Positions 1 to 5,122 of a stretch of DNA of 6,718 nt are shown piece after piece. A model generated the notes under the pieces. It did no database searches. It was not told where the DNA came from and saw nothing but the letters and a program-made list of their open reading frames with translations. Source of the stretch: Dialister sp. (lineage in GTDB: Bacteria > Bacillota > Negativicutes > Veillonellales > Dialisteraceae); NCBI GenBank assembly GCA_022722495.1, contig JAIJLI010000118.1, positions 1-6,718 on the forward strand, given 5' to 3'. The position numbers were made by a program, and so were the translations under genes. Numbering within the stretch: position 1 is the first letter of the stretch; every line of letters starts with the position of its first letter.

Positions 1-40
1 TTTTGACTGTGATTCCCGTCATTTCTTCTCGATTTTCCAT
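1..40 (-). CDS. Start of a minus-strand gene leaving the window, product unknown
   Basis: Reading the minus strand from 40 downward gives ATG and then an open frame encoding MENREEMTGITVK up to the window edge. An AAGGGGAGAG Shine-Dalgarno-like stretch lies at 60-51, 10 nt before the ATG. Only 13 codons are visible, so no function can be given. The start is supported by the ribosome binding site and by the AT-rich, palindrome-containing region upstream, which looks like a divergent control region shared with the gene at 430. A chance ORF start remains possible. Confidence 0.45.
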   Translation of the reverse strand, partial: MENREEMTGITVK

Positions 41-103
41 AGCTGATGCACTCTCCCCTTGGTAATCCGACGATTTTCTTAGGTTTTATCGGCTTTATAG
101 TAA

Positions 104-116
104 ATACAAAATGTAT
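104..116. promoter_or_regulatory. Perfect inverted repeat, possible operator
   Basis: ATACA-AAA-TGTAT is a perfect 5-bp inverted repeat in the divergent intergenic region. On the minus strand it lies just upstream of a TATAAA hexamer (99-94) that could be the -10 of the gene starting at 40. The matching -35 is poor, so the promoter itself is weakly supported. The short symmetric form suits a repressor or activator site. No regulator is identifiable from this window. Confidence 0.3.
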
Positions 117-134
117 GAAATTAACAAAAATATA

Positions 135-163
135 AGCACAATATCTTGTGCCGGAACTATAAT
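135..163 (+). promoter_or_regulatory. Candidate promoter reading toward the gene at 430
   Basis: A perfect -10 hexamer TATAAT is at 158-163. At 17-bp spacing the -35 is AGCACA (135-140), which matches TTGACA only in its last three bases. The weak -35 and overlapping inverted repeat suggest an activated or repressed promoter. It would give a leader of about 260 nt before the TTG at 430. A second -10 nearer the gene is an alternative. Confidence 0.3.
136..151. promoter_or_regulatory. Perfect inverted repeat overlapping a promoter, likely operator
   Basis: GCACAA-TATC-TTGTGC is a perfect 6-bp inverted repeat with a 4-nt centre. It lies immediately upstream of the TATAAT at 158-163, where the -35 and spacer of that promoter would be. 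A protein bound here would block RNA polymerase. No T-run follows, so it is not a terminator. Its binding protein is unknown. Confidence 0.42.
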
Positions 164-338
164 ACAACAAATCGAGAGAAAAGGGAATAGGGAAAATATT
201 TTCGAAGCAAAGATCTCTCTTCCAAGAAAGTGAGAGAAACCGCCAAAAAGTGAGAAAACAACGGATTTGCTGCTGTATGAGAAATTTATGAGAGGCAGTA
301 TAAATCCTTTCTATGAGGGAGTATCAAGAAAATGTGGC

Positions 339-364
339 TTGCTTTTTATGGAGAAGTGTATAAT
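339..364 (+). promoter_or_regulatory. Candidate proximal promoter for the gene at 430
   Basis: A perfect TATAAT lies at 359-364. The best -35 is TTGCTT at 339-344, but the spacing is only 14 bp, which is short. Transcription would begin near 371. That would leave about 60 nt before a TTG start at 430 but only about 11 nt before the alternative TTG at 382, so it mildly favours 430. Confidence 0.3.
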
Positions 365-429
365 GAGAGGAAACGGATCCATTGCTCCTTTTGCTTTACT
401 GCGAATCGTCACAGGAGAGGGGCATCCTC

Positions 430-1617
430 TTGGGTGCCATTCTTTCTCGGCAGGGAAAAGGGCGGATCCGCATCCGATGCCTGCATGCTACGATCGGAGT
501 CATTCATTTCCACCTGCTTATTTCCAAGGAGTATCCACTCGTGCTTTTCAAAGAAAATCCCTTCTACCTGCTCTCCGTTCATAGTACGGACGGGGCGGCG
601 GCGATCGATGCCGCGCTCTCTCACCAGCGAAAACTGCTTCCTCTCGAGGCGGAAGGTGCGTCGAGCGAGGCGGCGCACTGGCTTCTCCGAATGGAGCATC
701 GCAGCGAAGCAGAATATTTCTGGCCTTCAGGGCTTCCCCGAAGGGATGCCTTTCTTCTTGCAGAAGGCGGCGAAAGTGACTGCGCTCTTTCGCCGCGCCT
801 TCGCCTGCTCCGTTTTTTGAATGCGCTTTCAGAGGATACGCTCAGGCTGGAGGCGCTGCTTTCCGCAGAAGAAGATTTCCTTGCGCTGTCCCCGCTGGAG
901 GCACTGAAGGACATCCAGAGGGACCGCCGGATCGCCGGATTTCCTGCCTTCAAGGAACCATGGGTGATCGAAGGATACCAGCAGGCGCTGATCCTGGAGA
1001 TCGGAAGCGGTGCCATCGCTGCTTCCCGCCGGCTGCCTGAAGAAGAGCGAAGGCGCCTGCTCATCGCCTTGGTGAAACAGGGACGGCGAGGAATGCTCTG
1101 CACCCAGCTTCTTTCTGCCTATGAAAGAGATGTGGAAAAGGAACGCGCGCAGCTGGAAAATGATATCGCCTACGCGCTCATGATCAGTCAGAAACATCCG
1201 CAGCAGGGACGGTCGCTCCTTGCAGAGAAGAGTCGCCGCTACCTGTCTTTGTCGATGCCGCTCTATGCGATGAGCGGCTGCTGGGTACTCCGCCCCGTCT
1301 TTTCCAGCATTCGAAATCGCGCGATCGATCTGTCGGAGCGCCTTGGACAGGAGACGGGCAAGCGCTGGTTCTCTCTCTTGGAAGAGCTCTTTGCCTTCGT
1401 ACCGGTCTTTGCAAAGGAGATCAGGGAAGATCAGGTGCGCCTTTCCTGCGGAGAGAAGCTCCCCCGCGGGAAAGAGGAGATATCCCCAAAGGACAGACTG
1501 GAAATACCGCGTCACATATCGGAAATCCCTCACGTGAAGATGGAAAAGGGGAATCGCCGCTGGGGGACTGTGGTGGTCATAGCGCTCGCACTGGCGTTCC
1601 TGCTCTTTGGGCGGTAA
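430..1617 (+). CDS. Hypothetical protein with C-terminal membrane anchor
   Basis: I do not recognise this protein. The frame is open from 367 to the TAA at 1615-1617. I chose TTG at 430 because AGGAGAGGGG (413-422) sits 7 nt before it; TTG at 382 is an alternative adding 16 residues. From 430 the product is 395 residues with no signal peptide. The body is rich in Arg, Glu and Leu and looks largely helical. Features include an Arg/Glu-rich stretch (LPEEERRRLL) and a probable amphipathic or coiled segment around ERDVEKERAQLEND. After a Lys/Pro-rich linker and a basic patch (KGNRR), residues 378-394 form one hydrophobic segment (WGTVVVIALALAFLLFG) ending in Arg. That is a tail-anchor layout, with the body probably in the cytoplasm. 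No catalytic motif is evident. It appears to be a single-gene unit, and no clear terminator follows the stop. Confidence 0.75.
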   Translation: MGAILSRQGKGRIRIRCLHATIGVIHFHLLISKEYPLVLFKENPFYLLSVHSTDGAAAIDAALSHQRKLLPLEAEGASSEAAHWLLRMEHRSEAEYFWPSGLPRRDAFLLAEGGESDCALSPRLRLLRFLNALSEDTLRLEALLSAEEDFLALSPLEALKDIQRDRRIAGFPAFKEPWVIEGYQQALILEIGSGAIAASRRLPEEERRRLLIALVKQGRRGMLCTQLLSAYERDVEKERAQLENDIAYALMISQKHPQQGRSLLAEKSRRYLSLSMPLYAMSGCWVLRPVFSSIRNRAIDLSERLGQETGKRWFSLLEELFAFVPVFAKEIREDQVRLSCGEKLPRGKEEISPKDRLEIPRHISEIPHVKMEKGNRRWGTVVVIALALAFLLFGR

Positions 1618-1658
1618 CAGGACATGGGCTAAGTTTGAAAGCAGGGATGAGCAGCTAT

Positions 1659-1744
1659 GGATTAGGAATTGGGGATTAGGGGTGTAAAGTGACTGGTGAC
1701 TAAGAATCAGTCTAAAAGACTGCGAGACCAGGAGACTAGGAGAC
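1659..1744. repeat. Short tandem-repeat tract (7- to 8-nt units)
   Basis: GGATTAGG occurs at 1659-1666 and 1673-1680, a 14-nt (2 x 7) offset. GAGAC recurs at 1724, 1732 and 1740 with an exact 8-nt period inside the unit GAGAC(C/T)AG. Between them CAGTCT-AAA-AGACTG (1708-1722) is a perfect 6-bp hairpin without a T-run. No gene or regulatory role is apparent. Similar low-complexity tracts follow mnmA and dcuB. Confidence 0.5.
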
Positions 1745-1760
1745 ATCAGATTTCCCTGCA

Positions 1761-1788
1761 TCGTCATTTCGAGCGAAGCGAGAAATCT
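1761..1788 (+). repeat. Dispersed hairpin repeat, CGTCAT family, single copy
   Basis: TCGTCATTTCGAGCGAAGCG followed by AGAAATCT is a variant of the unit that forms both ends of the 3653-3820 element. ATTTC pairs with GAAAT around an 11-nt centre with a GA on each side. Its core CGAGCGAAGCGAGA (1770-1783) occurs again in inverted orientation at 2008-2021. Confidence 0.55.
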
Positions 1789-1857
1789 TTGCCATTCGCG
1801 GCGAGGGGCTCACGCTTTCCCCGCATGTGCCGCGCTGTTCCGCTTTCCTTATACATA

Positions 1858-1881
1858 CTCGCGGAGAAACCGCCACGCGAG
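1858..1881. repeat. Hairpin with CTCGCG/CGCGAG arms
   Basis: CTCGCG (1858-1863) and CGCGAG (1876-1881) form a perfect 6-bp stem around a 12-nt loop that contains CCGCC. The preceding TATACATACT and the GCGG...CCGCCACG content resemble the modules at 2072-2099 and 3881-3920, so this may be a diverged member of that family. No T-run follows. Confidence 0.35.
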
Positions 1882-1919
1882 CAATGAGCCCTAGTTACCA
1901 GTCCACGCACTCCACTTTT

Positions 1920-2046
1920 CGCCCTCCTTCCTTTGGAAGGAGGTGCCCCGAAGGGGCGGAGGTTGGCTCTCGAAGCGGTATTTTCACATGCGGGGATGCC
2001 AAGCCCGTCTCGCTTCGCTCGCCCCTCTTCCAGAGGAAGGGGCGAG
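1920..2046. repeat. Hairpin-rich dispersed repeat block
   Basis: Three strong hairpins are visible. CCTCCTTCC/GGAAGGAGG has a TTT loop (1923-1943). GCCCC/GGGGC has a GAA loop (1945-1957). CTCGCCCC..TTCC/GGAA..GGGGCGAG (2018-2046) is a 12-bp stem with a 2-nt bulge and AGA loop. The first and third are related in sequence, so the block may be one element bounded by similar hairpins. The middle part (1945-1968) recurs inverted at 3850-3873. None is followed by a T-run, so they are not ordinary terminators. No ORF here has a plausible start signal. Confidence 0.5.
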
Positions 2047-2058
2047 AATGATTCTTAA

Positions 2059-2120
2059 TCGGGCATCGCTTCATATATATTTGCGGCGAAGCCGCCACGT
2101 TCATTCCTAATTCCTCATTC
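2059..2120 (+). repeat. Composite intergenic repeat, copy 1
   Basis: The modules in order are TCGGGCATCGC (2059-2069), a TATATAT tract, a GCGGC-GAA-GCCGC hairpin (2083-2095), and CATTCCTAATTCCTCATTC (2102-2120) with a 7-nt internal period. The same modules in the same order lie at 3868-3944. The 11-mer and the 19-mer are identical between the copies. Confidence 0.55.
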
Positions 2121-2192
2121 AAGCGGGGGGTTCAGCCAGAATCAAAGGACGACCCGCCCCAGGAACAAACCCTCATTTTTTTCTTCCGTTTC

Positions 2193-2201
2193 TGCTATAA
2201 T
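2193..2201 (+). promoter_or_regulatory. Extended -10 promoter for mnmA
   Basis: TGCTATAAT is a perfect extended -10 element (TGn plus TATAAT at 2196-2201). The region 17 bp upstream (TCATTT) has almost no -35 match, which is normal for extended -10 promoters. A T-rich stretch precedes it. Predicted transcription starts near 2208, which implies a long leader before mnmA. Confidence 0.55.
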
Positions 2202-2207
2202 AAAACA

Positions 2208-2462
2208 ATCCTTCGGACTTTCACTCCGATGAGATTTTCTGGGGATACCCCCGGGATGATGGTTTGGGGAAAACAGTGATCGAAAGTCTTCTGTATGACG
2301 ACAGCCTCACCGGTCGTAAGAGCGCTCTGGGCTTGGGAATATCCTGCGCCTTGGCTTTCCGGCGATCTCGGATCGCTTCTTGCCGCCTTTTTAAACCGGC
2401 CTCGCTGCAACGGTTGAACTTCCGATGCGACTGCTTCTCCCGCAGAAAGGATACCTATTTTT
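2208..2462 (+). promoter_or_regulatory. Long structured 5' leader of mnmA, class unknown
   Basis: About 255 nt separate the predicted start point from the mnmA ATG. Visible structure includes TCGGA/TCCGA (2213-2229), GGGG-ATA-CCCC (2241-2251), ACGAC/GTCGT (2298-2317), the palindrome AGAGCGCTCT (2319-2328), and GCGATC-TCG-GATCGC (2362-2376). A TTTTT run follows at 2388-2392 but without a good adjoining stem. I could not match it to T-box, TPP, FMN, c-di-GMP, SRP, tmRNA, RNase P or 6S signatures. It could be a cis-regulatory leader, a separate small RNA, or simply untranslated sequence. Confidence 0.3.
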
Positions 2463-3521
2463 ATGACAGAAAAGAAAAAAGTCGTCGTCGCCATGTCCGG
2501 CGGCGTCGACAGCACACTCACCGCCAAGCTCCTTCTGGAAGCGGGCTACGAAGTCTCTGGTGCGACCATGCACCAGTTCGACGGGCAGGAGAAGGAGATC
2601 GAAGGCGCGAGAGCCATGGCTGATTTCATCGGCATCCCCTTTCAGGTCGTCGATGTCAGAGAGGCTTACCAGAAATTCGTCCTCCGCTACTTCATTGACG
2701 CTTATGCCAAAGGCATGACGCCGAATCCCTGCATGATGTGCGACTTCAAGGTGAAATTTGGCCTCTTCTATGACGAAGTCAGGAAACACTTCAACGCACC
2801 GTATTTTGCAACGGGTCACTATGCGAGGATCCTCTTCCATCCAGAGCGGCAAAAATACGAAGTCCATAAAGGCATCGACATGGGCAAGGACCAGTCGTAC
2901 ATGATGTACCACCTCACGCAGGACCAGCTCGCGCATATCATTTTCCCGCTAGGGCGCACCTTCAAGAAAGACACCCGCCGGATCTCTAAAGAAAAAGGAC
3001 TTCCCACCTACAACAAAGCCGAGTCACAAGATATCTGCTTTTTGACCAGTGAGACATCCTACGTCGAATTTCTTAAGAACCATGCACCGGAAGCCTTCTC
3101 CGAGGGCGATATCGTAGACACCAAAGGCCGCGTCCTCGGTCGCCACCGCGGCATCCCTTACTACACCATCGGACAGCGAAAGGGCCTCGGTATCGCAGCG
3201 AGGACTCCGCTCTATGTCGTCGCTTTAAAGCCTGAGAGATCGCAAGTCATCGTCGGCACGAATGACGAGCTCTTCCGCACCCGCCTTCTGGCGGACGAGC
3301 TCCACTTTACAGATGGCGAAGCGCCCGGAGAGGAATTTTCCTGCCAGGCCAAGATCCGCTACGGCATCCGCGTCCATGACTGCACCGTGACGCTCGAAAG
3401 AAACGGCCGCGCTGTCGTGAAATTCAAAGAACCCCAGCGTGCCATCACCAGCGGCCAGTCCGTCGTCTTCTACGACGGTGACAGGCTCATCGGCGGGGGA
3501 ACGATCATGAGGGGACTGTAA
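2463..3521 (+). CDS. mnmA: tRNA-specific 2-thiouridylase MnmA
   Basis: This is the cytoplasmic ATP-dependent enzyme that makes 2-thiouridine at wobble U34 of Lys, Glu and Gln tRNAs, using sulfur relayed from a cysteine desulfurase. The 352 residues are normal length for the family. The PP-loop SGGVDS is at 12-17, TPNPCMMCD at 86-94, GHYAR at 118-122, KDQSYMMY at 142-149, ESQDICF at 187-193, and YYTIGQRKGLGIA at 233-245. By family alignment Cys93 and Cys192 are the catalytic pair. The C-terminal third is the beta-rich substrate-binding part and ends normally. The ATG at 2463 has AAAGGA (2446-2451) 11 nt upstream, a modest site. It lies alone, between a long leader and a strong terminator. No desulfurase gene adjoins. 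The first Cys of the PNPCxxC motif is Asp in the E. coli enzyme; other bacteria also have Cys there. Confidence 0.96.
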   Translation: MTEKKKVVVAMSGGVDSTLTAKLLLEAGYEVSGATMHQFDGQEKEIEGARAMADFIGIPFQVVDVREAYQKFVLRYFIDAYAKGMTPNPCMMCDFKVKFGLFYDEVRKHFNAPYFATGHYARILFHPERQKYEVHKGIDMGKDQSYMMYHLTQDQLAHIIFPLGRTFKKDTRRISKEKGLPTYNKAESQDICFLTSETSYVEFLKNHAPEAFSEGDIVDTKGRVLGRHRGIPYYTIGQRKGLGIAARTPLYVVALKPERSQVIVGTNDELFRTRLLADELHFTDGEAPGEEFSCQAKIRYGIRVHDCTVTLERNGRAVVKFKEPQRAITSGQSVVFYDGDRLIGGGTIMRGL

Positions 3522-3528
3522 ATAAAGT

Positions 3529-3568
3529 AAAAAGCGCTGTACTCACATATGGAGCACAGCGCTTTTTT
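3529..3568 (+). terminator. Rho-independent terminator of mnmA
   Basis: AAAAAGCGCTGT (3529-3540) pairs perfectly with ACAGCGCTTTTT (3556-3567). Further inner pairing of CTC (3542-3544) with GAG (3552-3554) is possible. The 3' arm runs into TTTTTT at 3563-3568. It begins 7 nt after the mnmA stop codon. Confidence 0.92.
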
Positions 3569-3572
3569 GATG

Positions 3573-3597
3573 GGTTTAAGGGTTCAAGGTTCAAGGG
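3573..3597. repeat. GGTTCAA short tandem repeat
   Basis: GGTTTAA (3573-3579), GGTTCAA (3581-3587) and GGTTCAA (3588-3594) form a degenerate 7- to 8-nt tandem repeat just past the mnmA terminator. No function is evident. It matches the style of the other tracts beside genes in this window. Confidence 0.45.
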
Positions 3598-3652
3598 TGT
3601 GGTGCGGCGCAAAAAATATGAAGGCGCTGCTTTTGGAAATAGGCTGTCTCTC

Positions 3653-3820
3653 GTATCGTCATCCCGACCGAAGTGGAGGGATCTTTCTTGCACCTTGGTA
3701 AGCAGCAAGTACAAGACCGCAGAAAAACGCAGCACCAAGACGGCATTTATGGAATAGCGCATACGTGCTGATTTACGCAGCGCAGTAGAGATCCCTCGGC
3801 TACGCTCGGGATGACGATAC
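3653..3820. mobile_element. Non-coding element with 32-bp terminal inverted repeats (MITE-like)
   Basis: The left end (3653-3684) begins GTATCGTCATCCCGA and closes with GAGGGATCT. The right end (3789-3820) is its inverted copy, with 28 of 32 positions matching. The 104-bp interior has no convincing ORF. Each end also contains a small ATCCC/GGGAT hairpin. No transposase or clear target-site duplication is visible. Movement by a transposase supplied in trans is therefore inference. Two independent copies of a short dispersed repeat lying in opposite orientation is the main alternative. Confidence 0.45.
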
Positions 3821-3849
3821 GTTAATTTCAGCCCTACTCAAAATATCAC

Positions 3850-3873
3850 GAGGTCAACCTCCGCCCTTCGGGC
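3850..3873 (-). repeat. Inverted copy of the GCCC-GAA-GGGC repeat
   Basis: On the minus strand this reads GCCCGAAGGGCGGAGGTTG followed by ACCTC. It matches the plus-strand block at 1945-1968 except for one base pair lost from each stem arm and a few substitutions at the end. It retains a GCCC/GGGC stem with a three-base loop (3863-3873). It overlaps the start of the composite repeat at 3868. Confidence 0.5.
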
Positions 3874-3944
3874 ATCGCCCTATGTATACTCCGCGGCGCT
3901 TCATTATTTTTATGTGCCGCACCACCATTCCTAATTCCTCATTC
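3868..3944 (+). repeat. Composite intergenic repeat, copy 2
   Basis: The modules are TCGGGCATCGC (3868-3878), TATGTATACT, GCGGC (3893-3897), an AT-rich loop, GCCGC (3916-3920), and CATTCCTAATTCCTCATTC (3926-3944). They match copy 1 at 2059-2120 in content and order. Here the hairpin loop is 18 nt instead of 3 nt, so the stem arms are kept while the loop length differs. Confidence 0.55.
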
Positions 3945-4000
3945 GAGCAGATCTTTCATCCCCAATCAAGGGACAGCACGTCCCCGGGGCTCCCTATATT

Positions 4001-4798
4001 CTATTTCCCCTTAAATTCCGCAGGGCGTTTTTCAAGGAACGCTGTGATGCCTTCCTTGAAATCCTCCGAAGACGAGCATTCGCCGAGGTAGACAGACTCT
4101 GCCTTCATATATTCCTCAAAGCCCTTGTACATGCTTTCGAACATCAATTTCTTCATATTTCTATAGGCGAGCGTCGGGCCCTTCGTCAGCTTTTCTGCAA
4201 ACGCATAGACCGTCGGCAGGAGCTCCTCCTTCGTCGTGACAGCTTTCACGAGGCCGATGTCATAGGCCTCCTTGGCCGCTACGATGCGTCCCGTGACGAA
4301 CATGTCGAAGGCGCGGTGTGTACCGATCATGCGCGGGAGCGTGTACACGCCGCCCGTATCCGGACAGAGACCGATGCCGACAAAGGCCTGCAGGAACTTT
4401 GCATTGTCTGCGGCATAGATGAAGTCACAGGCAAAGGCCAGATTTGCCGCCCCGCCCGCACACGCACCGGCGACCGCACAGATCACGATCTTCGACATCT
4501 TCTTCATGTACAGCACGATCTCCGACAGCTTGCCTGCCAGAGGTCCCATGGACTCCTTCGCAAAATCCGGCTCATCGCAGTGCGCCTTCATGAAGCGGAT
4601 ATCGCCGCCCCCGCTGAATGCACGCCCGGCGCCTGCAAGCACGATGACCTTCACCGCTTGATCCGCTTCTGCTTCATGCAGTGCGCTTTCCACCTCGAGC
4701 GACATATTCATGTCGAGGGCATTCAGCGTCGGTGCGTAGTCCAGCGTGATGGTCGCGATGGATCTCTCTACCGTGTAGTGAATCATTTTGTAATCCAT
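4001..4798 (-). CDS. Enoyl-CoA hydratase/isomerase (crotonase) family protein, isomerase-like
   Basis: This is a cytoplasmic crotonase-fold enzyme acting on an acyl-CoA thioester. Its 265 residues are typical for a single-domain member. The oxyanion-hole segments are GAGRAFSGGGDI (56-67) and GACAGGAANLAFACD (111-125). FLQAFVGIGLCPDTGG (135-150) precedes the LPR-containing loop, and the C-terminus ends in GITAFLEKRPAEFKGK. The two Glu residues of classical hydratases (rat Glu144 and Glu164) align with Asn119 and Phe139, so simple hydration is unlikely. Asp147 in PDTGG corresponds to the catalytic Asp of PaaG-type isomerases, and the overall pattern resembles PaaG and enoyl-CoA delta-isomerases. 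The true substrate is unknown, and no phenylacetate or beta-oxidation genes adjoin. The ATG at 4798 follows AAGGAGGT (4812-4805) at about 6 nt. It is monocistronic here and divergent from dcuB. I saw no clear terminator downstream. Confidence 0.92.
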   Translation of the reverse strand: MDYKMIHYTVERSIATITLDYAPTLNALDMNMSLEVESALHEAEADQAVKVIVLAGAGRAFSGGGDIRFMKAHCDEPDFAKESMGPLAGKLSEIVLYMKKMSKIVICAVAGACAGGAANLAFACDFIYAADNAKFLQAFVGIGLCPDTGGVYTLPRMIGTHRAFDMFVTGRIVAAKEAYDIGLVKAVTTKEELLPTVYAFAEKLTKGPTLAYRNMKKLMFESMYKGFEEYMKAESVYLGECSSSEDFKEGITAFLEKRPAEFKGK

Positions 4799-4847
4799 GG
4801 GAATACCTCCTTCTTGAGTCAGTGTTTCCTTAGCAGTCTGTGTCTAT

Positions 4848-4875
4848 ATTATACATCTTTTGAGGAAAATGAGAA
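4848..4875 (-). promoter_or_regulatory. Promoter of the crotonase gene
   Basis: On the minus strand TTCTCA (4875-4870, 4 of 6 matches to TTGACA) is followed after 16 bp by a perfect TATAAT (4853-4848). Transcription would start near 4841, giving a leader of about 40 nt that contains the strong AAGGAGGT site. Confidence 0.6.
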
Positions 4876-5065
4876 ATTGCAGATCGCGCTTTTGCGTTAT
4901 TGGCTTCTATTTCTTCCACGGCAAAAAGAAAAGTCATTGGCGCAAAAGGGAAGGGCTTCCTTGGGAATGGATCTGGGGGAGAGTGCAGTCCGCCATTCGC
5001 GGAGAGGGAGACTCTAAAAAGAGAAATGGTCATCCCGTGCTCCTTTTTCTGTTTGAATACCATAA

Positions 5066-5122
5066 ATGCATAGCAATCCCAATCTTTCATGCATAACCTG
5101 TATTTTGATAGACTCAATGCAT
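5066..5122. promoter_or_regulatory. Three ATGCAT palindromes upstream of dcuB
   Basis: The 6-bp palindrome ATGCAT occurs at 5066-5071, 5089-5094 and 5117-5122. The last lies between the -35 and -10 of the dcuB promoter, and the others lie upstream. Spacings are 23 and 28 bp. They could be regulator half-sites, though the motif is short and AT-rich enough to cluster by chance. Confidence 0.22.

Noticed and set aside
267..820. Overlapping plus-strand frames at 267-584 and 332-820, possibly a frameshifted N-terminus of the gene at 430
   Set aside because: Neither has a good ribosome binding site at its start, and neither translation looks like a protein continuous with the downstream frame. The frame from 430 is self-sufficient.
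829..1767. 312-codon minus-strand open frame antisense to the gene at 430
   Set aside because: It lies entirely opposite a frame with better codon use and a ribosome binding site, and extends into repeat DNA. Its translation shows no domain.
2208..2400. 6S RNA, suggested by an extended -10 promoter and a location near mnmA
   Set aside because: I could not pair the 5' and 3' ends into the long closing stem and central bubble that 6S RNA needs.
2195..2623. Open frames on both strands across the mnmA leader (2195-2527 minus, 2264-2623 plus)
   Set aside because: They run into mnmA out of frame or antisense, lack start signals, and show no recognisable domain.
2059..3944. CRISPR-like repetition in the intergenic mosaics
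   Set aside because: Repeats occur in one to three copies in mixed orientation without regular spacers, and no cas gene is present.
3970..3984. GGGAC-AGCAC-GTCCC hairpin downstream of the crotonase stop as its terminator
   Set aside because: The stem is only 5 bp and no T-run follows on the minus strand.
5105..5117. TTGATAGACTCAA as a true FNR site
   Set aside because: The spacing is one base short of the TTGAT-N4-ATCAA consensus and the site coincides with the -35, so the resemblance may only reflect the promoter.
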